From Lepus europaeus (lineage: Eukaryota; Chordata; Mammalia; Lagomorpha; Leporidae), in NCBI RefSeq assembly GCF_033115175.1, contig NC_084836.1, forward strand, positions 68,247,297-68,311,296: a stretch of DNA of 64,000 nucleotides, read 5' to 3'. The first letter of the stretch is position 1. Every line of letters starts with the position of its first letter. Positions 36,249-54,808 of the stretch are shown here, in pieces. Below the pieces are notes generated by a model. The model made no database searches and was not told the origin of the DNA. It was given only the letters and a program-made list of their open reading frames with translations. A program made the translations under genes and the position numbers.

Positions 36249-36329
36249 AATTAGGCAATGTAACACCTAGTAATTTATAAAGCATTGCTATTTTCTTGGG
36301 GAACGTTTTTACTGTTATTTGAGGGGCAT

Positions 36330-36838
36330 GTATCAGACCTAGCAGTTCAGCCAGCTCCCACAGCAGAGTGCTGGGTTCCAGGGCCAGCTCCCGACTCCAG
36401 GGCAGACCCAGGGAGACGGCGCTAGTGGTGCCAGGGGTTGAATTCCCGCCACCCATGTGGGAGACCTGGATGATGTCCCATCTCCTGGCTGCAGCCCTGC
36501 CCAGCCCCGGCCATTACAGACTTTTGGGGGAAATGACCAAATAGGCCTTCTGCTTCTTTCACATAAGTAACAAGTAAGTAATTTTAAAAAATTAAATAAA
36601 GGAGACAAACAGAGCTCCTATCTGCTGATTCATGCCCAGAATGGCCAGGGCTGGGCCAAAGCCGGGAGCTGGGAACTAAATCCAGGTCTCCCACGTGAAC
36701 TGCAGTTATCACTGCCTCCTCCCAGGCTCTGCATTGGCAGGAAGCTGGAGCCAGGCCTTGAACCAACCAGACACTAGGATGGGCCCGTGGGCGTCTTAAC
36801 TGGCATCCTAATAGCTGGGTTCAACGCTGGCCTGATCT
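36330..36838. mobile_element. Two old C-SINEs tail to tail
   Basis: A diverged plus copy (36,330-36,590) followed by a diverged minus copy (36,592-36,838), so the A-rich tails face each other. Confidence 0.65.
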
Positions 36839-37372
36839 GTTCAGCAGCAGGTGTCAACAGGTGCACGATCCGGGTGGCCCCATAAGTCTGAGCACATGAA
36901 CGCAGCCCCCGGGGGCGCACCGTCCCACTCCCCACGTGGTCTGTGAGAGTCTAGCCCAGGCCACTCAGGACCTCGGGGTTGGTGTGCCTGGTGCTGTCCT
37001 CTGCGGTGGCATCAGGGTGTGCGGGCGCCCCCTTGTGTCCACGGCCATAAGTGCAGGGACAGAGCGGACTGGAATGGAAGGCATGGGAATAGGGCTGGCG
37101 TGCACCCCCCTCCCACCTGCAATTCCTCGGGCTCAGGACTCCGAGGTGCTAGGGGAGCCCCCAGCTCCCCAGGCGCCCGCTGCAGAGACCCAGCGGTGGG
37201 CGCGGCGTGGCTGTGCGCGGGGCGGTCCCTCGGCATTCACACCATAAATGTCCAGACACAGAGGCACTTTGGGACGGTCTTCTGCAAGCCAGGCAGGACT
37301 GCCCTCCCGGGAAGGGCTGGGTAACCCGAGCTGCTGATGGGCCCTCAGGTCACCTCGGGAGCACAAGGCTGT

Positions 37373-37460
37373 CAGCTGACGTCCCAGAACCATTCATCAT
37401 GCCCCCAGCCCGGCCCGGCCAGCCCTGGTATGGAGCAGCTTATATAAAAGCTGGCATCCA
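37373..37460. promoter_or_regulatory. CRE plus near-symmetric TATA element, candidate most distal NR4A1 promoter
   Basis: E-box CAGCTG at 37373 overlaps TGACGTC at 37377-37383, and TATATAAAAG follows at 37441-37450. The TATA sequence, AGCTTATATAAAAGCT, reads as a TATA box on either strand. It lies about 7 kb past the TAMALIN 3' end, near the distance I recall for the most distal human NR4A1 first exon. Direction is therefore guessed as minus. Confidence 0.45.
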
Positions 37461-37914
37461 GGAGCTGAGTGGTGGGTACTTGGAGCAAGGGCAGGCATGC
37501 CCCAGTCTCCTCCGTGGAGGGCCAGCCCCTCAGAGTGCATGCTGCCCCGTGGACGTGGGTGGACGGAGCCCAAGGTTCTGGGTGGAATCACCACCCACAG
37601 GCATGGGGGTGACAGCCACCAGCACACCCCCACCATGGCCTGGCTTCTCCCTCCTGTGAGCCGAAGCCGTGGAGCAAACTCCTTCAGCTGCCCCTGGCCT
37701 CTGTTCTCTGTCCCCGTGCACCACTAGAAGAGGAGGCATTGTGTCTGCTGTTGCACCTGTGCCCACCCCTGCGGCCACCTCTGTGGGCACTGGGAGGCTC
37801 AGCCTGGTGGTGACACTGGGCTAAGATGAACCTGCTCTTGCGTGGCTTCAGGTGGTCTTTTAGGTGTGCTGGGCCTGATGATAACTCCTAGCTGTCTTCA
37901 CCCCAGCCGGGCGT

Positions 37915-38045
37915 GTGGCCTGGGGCCAGTTCCTTAGGCCCTCGTGCCTCAGTTTCTCCATGTGAGGGACAGGGACAGAGATGCCACCTACAGCCCTGAG
38001 CTACCGTGAGGAGCAGCTGCGTGCCTGGCCGAGGCGCTCAGGCAG
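37915..38045 (-). repeat. MIR fragment
   Basis: 'cctggggccagttccttaggc' and 'cctcagtttctccatgtgag' fit an antisense MIR. Confidence 0.65.
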
Positions 38046-39149
38046 TTCCTGGCGCGAGAGCAACGCCGGTATAAGTGTTGGCTATAATTAGACAATGTCT
38101 GGAGGCGCTGTCCTCAGCTCTGGCTCCTAATAAGCTCCTGGTGAAAAGTGGTTGCTATTTTTAACCTCTGTCTCCTTCGCCGTCTTAATCCCCTTCATAA
38201 ACCCACCTCCGGGGCAGCCTCGAGACTCCCTCTAAGTCGCCTCTAATTGGCCCTCTGGTTGCCAGTCTGCTGCCACGACCGGTTACAGACGCACAGCAGT
38301 CACATCGGCCAGGTGTCTACCTCCGCAGAACGTCTCGTGAGCCCAGGACAGGCTGTGATGGCTCCATCAGCTGCTGAGCGCCGTGTCCCAGCCACCAGTC
38401 TGGGCATTCTGGCCTGCGGCACACAGCGCGCCGGCCCATGCAGCCAGGGCATGCCAGCTCCGCCTGCCAGGGCAGATTAGCGCGGGGGGCCCTCCCGCTT
38501 CCGGTCACAGCGGTGGGAGCGCCGAGGCCTGCGGGCTTCGCTGAGACACCTGCACTCCGGAGTGCTGGGCGGTGGCGCCATCTACCGGGCACAGGTGGCA
38601 CTGCCGCCCCTTGGAAGGGAGCAAGGCTGTAGGACGGACGTGCACGCCTGAGCGTAAGCAGGGCGGACCGTGCGCCAGGTTGCAGGAACCAAAGGGGTGA
38701 ATAAAGAACCTCGGAGAGCCTCCACTTTCCTTGCACGTGCCTTCTAGTGGGGGGTGACGTCGTGCAATGAGAGCTGATTACGCAGGGGCCCGTGGCGGGG
38801 TGCGTTTTTGCAAGAGCGGGCACCTGGGTGAGGCCAGGGAAAGGCAAAGCGCCTTTACCCCAGGCAAGCGCATCGGTACAGGGCTGAGCGGGAAGATGCT
38901 GAGGTGAGGAATTCTGCGGGCGCTGGTCACGTGCAAGGCTGGGCAGGGGGCAAGGTCCGACCCCCTGTTTGTCATCACAGCAGCAGCGGCAGCAGAAGAA
39001 CCCCCTGCCAGCTCCCAGAGTCCCAGGGCTGGCGGGCGGGCCCGGGCTAACCTAGGGGAGAGGCCCTGACTCCCCGCAGACGGCGGGGCGGGCACCAACA
39101 TCCCTACATTTCCAGGGGGGAAAATCGGACGCGCCAGTCCCGAGCCTTC

Positions 39150-39164
39150 CCGCCAGGGGGCGAC
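39150..39164 (+). promoter_or_regulatory. CTCF-like motif in a GC-rich block
   Basis: Plus strand CCGCCAGGGGGCGAC, two mismatches from the consensus. A second, minus-strand match with one mismatch (CCGGTAGATGGCGC) lies at 38,571-38,584. Confidence 0.35.
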
Positions 39165-39807
39165 GCCGCCCCGCAGCTCCGCGAGCCGGCGCGGCCGGAG
39201 CGTGGCCGCCGCGGGCACCCAGGGGCCACGGGTGCCGCCAGGGCGCGCGCCGGGGGAAGGCCCCAGCGTGGGCGGCGGCAGGGGCTGCACCTGGTCTCCG
39301 GGAATTCCTAAGGCGACGCGATCAGCTGCCCCAAGAAGCGGTTGCTCACTCGGGCACTGCCACCTGCTTCCCGCCCGGTCTCCGCCCCCACCGCGGCTCG
39401 TGGCGGCTGCCCCCCCCCCCCGCCCCGGGGCGAATCTGCCTTGGCGTCCCAGCCCTAAGCCCCTCTCAGGGCGGGCGAGCGTGGGGACTGAAGTGCTGCG
39501 CGTCTCCTTCACCCCGCTTCAGCCTAATCCACAACCCGGTCTAGTGGGCAGCCGGCTCCAACCCCCGCCGCCACCCTTCTCCCAGCCTGGTCCAACTCCC
39601 GGTGTAGACTTGAACCCCCAGGAGCCACGGTCTGCGGGGAAGCCCTCCGCTGCCCTCCGTCGCTGAGCCGGCCAGCAGGTCCTGGGTGTTCGGACACGGA
39701 TGTGGCCATTGGGATCAGATATCCATCCAGAAACCCTTGGGAGGTACCTCGGGCGTTCCTAAAAATAGCAACGCTCCAGCCCACCCTAGCACTCCTGGGT
39801 CAGAATC

Positions 39808-40055
39808 TATCATCTATCTACCTACCTACCTACCTACCTATCTGGAACACAGTACTACAGAGAGAGATCCTCCATCTGCTGGTTCATATCCCCAAACAGC
39901 CCCAATGGCCAGGCATAAGCCAGGAGCTGGGACCTCCATCTGAATCTCCCACATGGGTGCAGGTGCCCAGGGACTTAGGCCATCCTCTGCTGCTTTCCCA
40001 GGCACATTAGCAGGGAGCTGGTTGGGAAGTGGAGCAGCCGGGACTCAAACTGGTG
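39808..40055 (-). mobile_element. Old C-SINE beginning in a (CTAC/CTAT)n microsatellite
   Basis: ATCTATCTACCTACC repeat at 39,808-39,842 stands where the SINE tail would be; the antisense body follows. Confidence 0.72.
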
Positions 40056-41264
40056 CTAGGAAAAAATCTGAAGTGTAGGGGCGGGGTGTCTGCACTGTTA
40101 AATGTCCCCGGAAGCCATTTGCTGCTGCAACGGGTAACCAACCGCTGGCCTTGCCTTCACTCACTCAGAAAGAGGGGTGGGGCTGGGCGTGCTGGAGGCT
40201 CAGTCTGCTGCAGGCCGAGCAGTGGGCAGAGAGAGCCCCAGGCACTCATTTGCGCAACTGTTACCTTGTTGCGTGATTTGTACATTGCCTCCGGAAAGGC
40301 CCGACTCCAGGAAGGGAAGTCACTGAGATTTGGGAGGTTTTCCTTGACATCAAAATCTTTGATTTCCGTTTGGCCAACGCGCTTCCTGCCCGGGCCCCAC
40401 TGGCACGCCCCGCGCAGAGAAGGTTTGCGGGGCCCAGAGCACAGAAGTCCCAGGTTCCCCCTGGTTCACGGGGCACACCTGCCGTCAGTTGGCGCTGTTT
40501 GCCCCATCGGCCACCCAGTGGGCCCCGTCAGTGGCATCCCGTCGCCAGGCATGGGCCGCAGAGGTGCATGGGGTAGGGTTCAATGGCCTGGGAGCCCCCC
40601 AGTGGGGACCCCTGCAGCGGGAGGGGCTTAGATAAAGGGTTGCGGGTTCAGGGGCGGCTCCGCCCTGGCAGAAGCCCCTGCACCCTGGATGGGTAGCAGC
40701 GTTTCGAGGTCACCACTAGGGGTCAGCGCAGCGCTCTCCCCCGGGGCTGGCGCCCTGAGGTCCCTCCTGGACCTGCCGCCACCCCGCGCTCCTGTCCACT
40801 CCCTTCCCCTGACGACCCTGTCCTCGGCTCTCCAAGCGGGACCCAGCAGCCTCCGCACCGCACGGCGGCCTGATGTCTCGCTTGCCCCTGGGCAATCCCA
40901 CAGCCTCCCTCAGGGCTGGCTTCGGGTAGGGAGGGCCACCGCCATTGCGCAATCTCAGGCTCCAGGGAAGGTGGGAGTATTCATAGACTCCCCCCTTCCA
41001 TCGGGTTTCCGCTCGGCACCATCCTTGAGACCCGTTTGTGGACCCTAGCACCAAGTCCCAAGAGTCTCACCCACTCCCCCACTCTGCTGGGCGTGTCCTC
41101 CCCTCACTCGGGGGCAGCACCCACACCCGTGGAACCCTGGTGGCCTACTCATGGCTCCCCATCGCTGTGTTCCTGTCCTCAACAACCCCCCCCCCCCCAT
41201 GAAGCCTTCTCCCTCTGCCTGCTCTGGGCTACAGGAAACAACTAAGAGAGAGAAGCCTGGCTCC

Positions 41265-41400
41265 CAAAGGGACCAGCTGAGAACCTCTCCAATCCTCAGT
41301 TTCTTTATCTGTAAAATGGGCACGAGGATGCTCCCTGTGAGACCCAAGCGATGCAATGGATGTGGAAGTGCTTAGCACAGTGTGGGGTACACAGGAGCTG
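41265..41400 (-). repeat. MIR fragment
   Basis: 'cctcagtttctttatctgta' followed by 'aaatgggcacgagg'. Similar short pieces lie at 6,383-6,430 and 45,960-46,030. Confidence 0.6.
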
Positions 41401-42328
41401 TTCTGGGCGACAGTTTGACCATCCCTCCCTCCCTCCCCCACCGTATCCCCTGTCTCGTCTCGGTACACCAGCTGCCTCAGCGTGCCCCACTGCCTATGCC
41501 CCAGAGCATACAGGGACACGATGCCACCATGCAGGGGAGATAGCAAAAGGCAGGGCTCTGTGAGGACCTCGGGCCAGGCCATGCATGAGATCTGCAGTGG
41601 AGTCCACCCCAACCCCCCACCCCCCTTAGTCCTGAGGCTGAGAGAGGATCAGAAGGCTGGTGGGAGGTGTTGGGTGGGAGGCGGGGCAGGGGAATACCGA
41701 CCACACAGTATTCCCAGTCCCTGCTCCTTTGCCCACCCACCCCCACCCCCTCTGCCAAACACGATCCCCGGGTTAATTTTTAGCATCGCAGCCCGCACAT
41801 TAGTCACTCCCTGTCACCCACCTACACGGCAGGAGGCTGCAGCGCTGGTGCCGTCATCCCATCAGCTGAGAGGTGGGATGCGGCCCCGCCCTCGGTACCC
41901 CTCCTCCTCCCTCTTGGGGTGTGCACAGCCCAGGGCCTGGAGCCCCCTCAGCCTGCGTGAGCAATTTCTGACATCGCTGGCGACACCAGCGAGCTGTCTG
42001 GCAGGCGCTGGGCTGGAGGGGGCCGAGGGGGAATCTCCTTTGGAAACAGAAAGCAGCCTTCGCAACCGCGAGGTGCTAGGCTGTCCCACCCCCGGGCCCC
42101 GTGCCACACCACCCCCTTGCAGCTGGCCTCCTGGGAACAAAGGTGTATAAGGCCACTCCCCTGGACAAAAGCTGATGTTTGCCATCCTGCAAAGCAGCTG
42201 TTCAAACAGGGAGGAGGGGGGCGGCTCCATTTTCTTAATCCAATGTCTTTTCCAGGACTGGGCGGAGCAGGTAGCCAGGTGCAGGTGCAAGTGGCTCCAG
42301 TGGCCACCCAGCCCCCAAGGGATTTCTA

Positions 42329-42352
42329 CACTTGATCTTAGCCACAAGACCA
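42329..42352 (-). pseudogene. Tiny U2 snRNA retro-fragment with target-site duplications
   Basis: On the minus strand the insert contains GGCTAAGATCAAGTG, identical to the 5' region of U2 snRNA (about nucleotides 19-33), with an imperfect match just upstream. It is flanked by exact 12-base direct repeats AAGGGATTTCTA at 42317-42328 and 42353-42364, the mark of L1-type insertion. It is far too short to be functional. Confidence 0.75.
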
Positions 42353-42689
42353 AAGGGATTTCTAGAGAGGAGCCCACAGATGCCAGCCCCAGATGGAGCA
42401 GAGGAGGGGCCGGGTCACCCCTCACCACCAGCACCCAGGGCTGAGGGGCGTGCAGGTGGTGGGCAGCCCTGTGCAGGGTGGGCCCCATGCCGTGTCAGGT
42501 TCTGCTCAAACAGCCTGCAGGTGCAGGTGCAGCTTTGCACAGGCAGGACTGGGCTTTCTGCTCTTGCAAAGGCAAAGGACAGAAGCGAAGTCGGTTGGTA
42601 TGGTGACCAGTTGGGACAAAGTGCCACACAGTAGACCACTGGGGACTTGAGATCTTGTGCTCACGGAAAGCCCTCAGAGGGAGGATTTT

Positions 42690-43003
42690 TTAAAAACATT
42701 TATTTATTTGAAAGACAGAGGTACAGAGAGAGGTAGACACAGAGAGAGGTATTCCATCCGCTGGTTCACTCCCCAATTGGCCACAGCGGCCGGAGCTGGG
42801 CCGATCCAGGAGCCAGGAGCTTCTTCCGGGTCTTCCACGAAGGTGCAGGGGCCCAGGGACTTGGGTCATCTTCTACTGCTTTCGCAGGCCATAGCAGAGA
42901 GCTGGATCGGAGTGGAGCAGCCGAGAATCAAACTAACTAGCACCCACATGGGATGCCGGCGCTGCAGGCGGCGGCTTTACCTGCTACACCACAGCGCAGC
43001 TCC
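42690..43003 (-). mobile_element. C-SINE
   Basis: Antisense full-length copy, tail at TTTATTTATTTGAAAG. Confidence 0.9.
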
Positions 43004-43452
43004 CCTGAGCACCCAGGGGGCAGGCATCTGTCCTGCAGGGTTCTCAGCAGAAAGCTGCACTGGCAGAGGGCAGTGGCAGCCAAGAGCCTGGCACAGCTGA
43101 GCAACAGGCGCAGAGAGAGAGGCAGGGTGGCTGGAACACGCATGACGCAGCAGGAGAAATGATTTGAGCCTGAAGGGAGAGGCAGGAATAGACTTGGAAG
43201 GCCTCCTGCAGGGCAGGCAGCCCAGGACGGTTGAAGAGGTTGTGCACTACACACAGGCTCCCAGATGACAACTTCTCGGGCCGGTGTGACTGCTGTCAGA
43301 TTGGATACACGGAGGCCTTTTTCCAATTGCTCCTCCCGGGGAACAAGGTGTTGTGGAGAAGGGTGTGGACTTTCTCCTCTCACTCCAAGGGAAGCCATCA
43401 TGGGTTTCAAGCCGTGGGTTGGGATACAAATTTCTTTTTGAAAAGCTCGCCC

Positions 43453-43668
43453 CAGCTCTTTGCTATGGCCCAGGAGTGCAGTGGAGGATGGCCCAAGTGC
43501 TCGGGCCCTGCACCCCATGGGAGACCAGGAGAAGCACGTGGCTCCTGCCTTCGGATCAGCGCGGTGCCCCGGCCGCAGCGGCAAAGGAAGACCTTTCTCT
43601 CTCTTTCTCTCACTGTCCACTCTGCCTGTCAAAAATTAAAAAATAAATAAATAAATAAAAGAAAGAAA
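43453..43668 (+). mobile_element. 5'-truncated young C-SINE with target-site duplication
   Basis: Begins in mid-body (CAGCTCTTTGCTATGG) and ends (AAAT)n(GAAA)n. GAAAAGCTCGCCC is repeated exactly at 43,440-43,452 and 43,669-43,681, so the truncation happened at insertion. Confidence 0.95.
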
Positions 43669-43785
43669 GAAAAGCTCGCCCAGCCTGCTGTGCAAAGGGT
43701 GGTCGAGATGCACAGAAAGCCACTCAGGGACAGGGACAGGAAGCAGGATGGGGCGAGGCCTGGCTGGGGTCAGCCCAGTTTCACT

Positions 43786-44062
43786 TAAAAAAATTTGAAA
43801 GGCAGACACAGGGAGAGATAATCTTCCATCTGCTGGTTCACTCCCTAAATGGGTGCTATTAATGGCCAAGTTTGGGTCTAGCCAAAGCCAGGGGCCAGGA
43901 ACCCCATCTCCCACGTGGGTAGCAATGACCTTGGGGGCCATCTTCTGCTGCCTTCCCCAAGCCCCATTAGCAGGGAGCTGGATTGGCAGTGGAGTGGCTG
44001 GGACTTCCGGGTGGGATGCCAGCATGGCCAGCGGTGGCTTAACCCACTATGCCACCCCTTTT
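43786..44062 (-). mobile_element. Old C-SINE
   Basis: Antisense pattern from 'aaatttgaaaggcagacac' to 'ttaacccactatgccac'. Confidence 0.8.
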
Positions 44063-44684
44063 TTATGCTGGCCACTGCCAGGGAGGAGCCCTGGGGCAGG
44101 AGTCTCAGGTCCCAGGCCCAGCTCTGCCACCGGCTTGCAGTGCGGCCAGACGGGTCATGTTCCCTCAAAGCTGACCCCTGTTGAGGGTGCATGGGCTCAT
44201 CCAGGGCAAGAATAAAACAGAGAGTGAGGCAGCAAAAAGCCCCCCAAGTCCTGCTATAAGCAGCGTGCATCCCAACAGGCAAACCCAGAAAAGTCCCCCA
44301 ACCGTCAGATGGTGACATGATGGGAGGAAGACTCAGGATGGGGGGCCTTTAGGAGGCAGAGCAAGCGCTAGACACCCCATGGGAGGGGCTGGGAGGGGGC
44401 CTGTGGAGGACAAAGACCTGGGCCAGCCTCAGCCCCACCAGCTTTGGAGATCTGGAGAGGGAGGCCCGGGCTGTGCTTGAGGGCGTGGAGCCTGCACCGA
44501 GGTCAGGCCCGCACATGCAAGGTAAAACCTCCAGGACTATGTTCCTGGCTGCAGGCTGCGAGCACGTGGATGCAAAAACCCGGTGTGTGCGCGTGCACGT
44601 GTGCAGGCCTGTGCAGGAGGAAGCGCCGAGTCAGCACACCCGGCCCAGTCCTCCCCCTTAAGGCAGGCACCAGGCAGACACAGA

Positions 44685-45298
44685 TGCAAAAACCCGTCAA
44701 TTTTATACAGTTTGTGGTTCAGAAGGAACAATAAAATGCTGCAACAGTCTGCACGGCCCCCACCCCACCTCGACACCTGCACGCCCGGGGGCCCCCATGG
44801 CTGCCCCCTTTTAGTTTACACAGGTCCCTGGGAGGGGGCTGAGCCCTTGGGGTGAGTCCAGGCCAGGCTGGGGAGAGGGGGCGGGGACCAGCACCGGACG
44901 CCCCCTGCAGACCCGCGGGGTGGCACAAGGAGGATGGGGCCCGAGTCATGGCGGGGAAGGGGGGCCAGGGGGGTCGCTTCTCCCCACTGCTGAGGGTGGG
45001 GGCGGGGAGCAAGTAAAGCTGAGGAGAGGGCTTCGTGGGACAGGGACCGCGCCCCGGTGGATACCCCACAAGGCACTACTGACCCAGACTGCAGATGGCA
45101 AAATGGGCACCCCCAAACCTCTCCCAACCCCGACGCCTACTTTCTCCCTGCCCTCTGCTCCTTCCGGGGCCTGGGCGGACGCTCTCAGGCTGCTCTGGGT
45201 TCCTGGGGTCCTCTTGGCCCGCCTCCCCCCCTCCCTGTCGGCCTGCCTGTTAGGAAAGAATAAATAAATAAATACCTCCCCCGACGGCCCGCCCACCC
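44685..45298 (-). other. TAMALIN: TAMALIN 3' untranslated region
   Basis: About 0.6 kb of GC-rich sequence from the TAG to a probable poly(A) site. A TTTATT repeat lies just past the stop on the transcript strand (45,259-45,275) and gives AU-rich character. A CTCF-like CTGCAGGGGGCG lies at about 44,899-44,910. Confidence 0.7.
44702..44707 (-). terminator. TAMALIN: TAMALIN probable poly(A) signal (variant TATAAA)
   Basis: No canonical AATAAA occurs at a sensible place for the 3' end. TATAAA on the minus strand is followed about 20 bases later by a GU-rich stretch (GCATCTGTGTCTG). The assignment rests on that arrangement. Confidence 0.5.
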
Positions 45299-51560
<6,262 letters not shown>

Positions 51561-52299
51561 TGGCGGGAGATTCGAAGCTTGGGGGTGGGTGACTGGAGCA
51601 GTTTGAGTGTTGGCGTGGGGAGGGTGGCTGGCACAGCACGGGCCACTGTAAGGAAGTTTGGGGCTCCACAGAGATCCAGGGCACCGCAGGAGACCTGAGG
51701 CCAGGGGAGCGAAGCATTGGGACTGGGAAGGGCAGAAATTGGGTGAGGGGGGGACGCCTCTAAACTGCGCCTACGCAGAAGCCCCAAGGGAGAGTGGACC
51801 CATGCCTTCGCCTTTTCTTAGGTACCCCAGAATTGTCCAAAGAGGCGGCCGCCTCTTCCCACGCCAGAGGAGAAGCAAGCGAGGGGGGGAACCTGAGTGC
51901 CACAGCCTGTGTTCTGGGCTGTCTCCTCCCGGGTCCGCTATGGGCCCTATTGCATAAACCCTTTGCCAGCCGCGTGCTGTGGGGTTGGCTCGCGCTCAGC
52001 CTTCCTCGGACCCTGAGTTAGGGACACCCCACCGCCACCCCGGGCTGATTGTTGCCATGGCTGCTGGGCTGCTGGAGAGGCAGGCAGCGCCCAGCCCGTC
52101 TGGCGTCAGGGGTGCTCAAATAAGAAGTGAGAGGAGGAAGTGGAAGGCCACGTCTGGTGTGCGAGGAGGGGCCAGCCACCACAGGGCGGCAGCACGCGGG
52201 CGGCGGGCGGGTGATGCGCTGTCCCTGTGGCCGCCTCCGCAGGCTTCCCCCTGTCTGCACTGAGCGCATCCCTGGGGCTGCCCCCGCCCCATGGTGATC

Positions 52300-52400
52300 T
52301 CATCTGGTCGCCATAACAACCCTATCAAATGGGTACCATTCTCTTCCTTACAGATGAGGAGCAGAAAACTGAGGCTCCAAGTCATCCCAGTGCGGTTCAA
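52300..52400 (+). repeat. MIR fragment
   Basis: 'aaatgggtaccattctcttcc' and 'gatgaggagcagaaaactga' are MIR-like. Confidence 0.65.
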
Positions 52401-53435
52401 ACCCCAGCGGCCTGGTCGGAGGCGGATGCTGTCTCCACCACCCAGCGCTGCAGCTCCGCCCTGTGCCGGGACCTGGCTAGACGCTGGGGCTAGCGGCATG
52501 TCATGCAGGTGCAGGGTGACACAGGAGCCCTGGGGAGTTCAGAGGGGGCGTGGCCGGCTGCCCCTGGGGAGCCCTGAAGACGCTGTACCCTGCCCATCTG
52601 GCTGGTTGCTGGTCTGTCTCCTCCCCCCTCCCACCAGGCCCCCAGGGTCCCCAGCCACTACAGGTGGTGTGGGTGGGAGGGGCTGCCTCTCAACCCCAGA
52701 TGGCAGGATGCTTGTGGGTGGGGGCAGGGGCGGATTGGGGCCTGCCGGGAGCTAAGCACCTGCTCCCTAAGTGCCTTCCCCATCCTCCTCTACCTAGTGG
52801 CCACCCGCTGAGGGGCCCAGGGGTGCGGGTGAGGGATCACAGGGCTCATTGTACTTGTCAGTACAGCAGGGCCCCCAGGATGCCACCGGCTGCTCTGGCA
52901 TCTGGGGTGGGGGTGGGGGGTGAGGAGCCTCGAGGCAGGAGAGGCCTGGGTCTCTTTTTTGCTCATCCCAATACACAGTTTCTTCTGTGAAGGCTCCACC
53001 TGCCCATCCCAGAGGCATCTAATGGGCACCTCCTTGCCTGAAACCCAGAGAAGTGGGCGGCACACAGGCCCTGGGCCCCACAGCTCTGCTGAGATGTCCC
53101 TCCTTGGGGCTGGCTGCAGGCAGGTCAGGCTCCCCCCACCCCCCAGCGTTCCCACCTCCAGTGTCTTCCTGCTGCCCTGGGGTTGATTTCCTGAAATTCT
53201 GCAAGTTCAGAGCTGGAAAGAGCCTTGGGGTCTGGAAGGGACACCGTGGGGCCCAAGCCCTGGCTTAACACGCGGGGAGAGACGATGGCAGAATAGGCAC
53301 TGGGACCCAGGTTTCCTGACTTCGGGGGATCTGCTTCTTCGGCGCTGCTATCTCCCTGTGAGCTGGGAGCCATCCTGGCTTTAGTGTCTCCAGGGAGGGG
53401 ACCCAGCGCCCAGAGGCCACTCCCCGGAGTGGTGC

Positions 53436-53451
53436 TGCCCTCTGGTGGCCG
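53436..53451 (-). promoter_or_regulatory. CTCF-like motif upstream of TAMALIN
   Basis: Read on the minus strand, CCACCAGAGGGCAGC fits the CTCF core consensus at every position. It lies about 2.1 kb upstream of the TAMALIN start. Confidence 0.6.
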
Positions 53452-54454
53452 GGAGCGTCTTGGTGGAAACTCTCCCAAAGGTTGCCTGCTGAGGCCAGAC
53501 TCTGCCTGGAGCCCCAGCCCTCTCCCTCCCAAGTAGGGATGCGTTCAGTCGAGATACCGGGGCGGCCTTGACCGTGGAGCTTGGGCCCTTCCGCCTGCTG
53601 CAGCCAGCCAGTCGCTGCTGCTGCCCTGGCGCAGAGGAGACGCGCCAGGGAGAGGGTGGGTTGCTGAGGGGCCACAGGCCAGGCGGCAGGGGTGAGGCAG
53701 CCCTCCGTGGCCTCTTCCCAGGGGAGTAGTGTAAGCATTTTGTGCACACCTGCAACTTCCTCTTCCAGGTCCCCCCAGCTTGGACTCACCATCTGGTCTC
53801 TGTCACCCCGCTTCCGGTTCACCTTCCTTTTGCTCTGGCTGCCTCAGCTCCTGGCACTCAGGATGGGGCTTGGGGTGGGGGTGGGGCCCAGGCTGACGGA
53901 CAAGCCCAGGTAACTCCCCTTCTCTTTGGGGTGACACTCAGGTGCACGCACGACCCAGGGAGAGCCAAGTCCTGCTCCCCTGACCCTGCCTGAGCTCTAG
54001 GGGTCTGAAGGAGTTCTCACCACTGCTTGAAAGCTGGGGAGGAGGGAGGGCCAGGGCTCAGCGCTCAGCTGGCTCTGTGGCCTGGCAGGAATGGGGCTGG
54101 GCCCCAGCTACAAGACTTGGCTTCTTGGGAAAGGCACGGGCAGCAGCTGGACAGCTGACTGGGTGGGGCGTGGTGGTTTTCTTTTCTCTCTCTTTTTTTT
54201 TTAATGGCTGCTGCAACCCCGCAGTGTCTGTGGGACAGTGTGTGTGTGTGTGTGTGCGCGTGCACAGGGTCCCGGGGACGAGGCCAGCAGCACAGACTGG
54301 GCACAATTCTCGGGCGGCTGGGGTAGGGGAAAGTGCGTGTCGGGGTTTATTTGCCTTGGACAATGGGTAGTTTCAGGTCTAGTCCTGCGTGAAGGCCAGG
54401 AGCCATCTTGTCTCCAGGTGGAGGTGGCACTGTGTCTCTGCTGGCTTGAACAGG

Positions 54455-54776
54455 TTTGAAGCGAGAGTTCCTGTCCGCTGATTCACGCCTCAGATCTCTG
54501 TGTTGGCCAGGGCTGCACTAGGGCCAAACTCTGGAGCTTGGAACTCAATCCGGGTGGGTGGCCGAAACTCAGTCACGTGAACCATCAGCACTGCCACTCG
54601 GGATCTGTGGTAGCAGGAAGTCAGAGCCCAGGCTTGAACCCAGGAACTCCAGTCTGGGATGTGGAAGTCTTACCTACGAGGCCAGTCGCCTGCTCCCATT
54701 TCTTATTTTGTTTTTTATTTTTTTTTAAGATTTATTTATTTATTTGAAAGTCAGAGTTACACAGAGAAGGCGAGGC

Positions 54777-54808
<32 letters not shown>

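Larger units (their letters stand above)
38040..42316. other. Distal upstream region between TAMALIN and NR4A1, noncoding
   Basis: No gene seen. 38,060-38,260 is SINE-free with homeodomain/MEF2-like motifs (ATAATTAG, CTATTTTTAA). 38,400-39,650 is CpG-rich with TGACGTC at 38,755. A perfect C/EBP palindrome ATTGCGCAAT lies at 40,944-40,953. Confidence 0.5.

Noticed and set aside
39808-39842. Tandem CTAC/CTAT array as a possible structured repeat system
   Set aside because: An ordinary tetranucleotide microsatellite at a SINE tail; no spacers or array structure.
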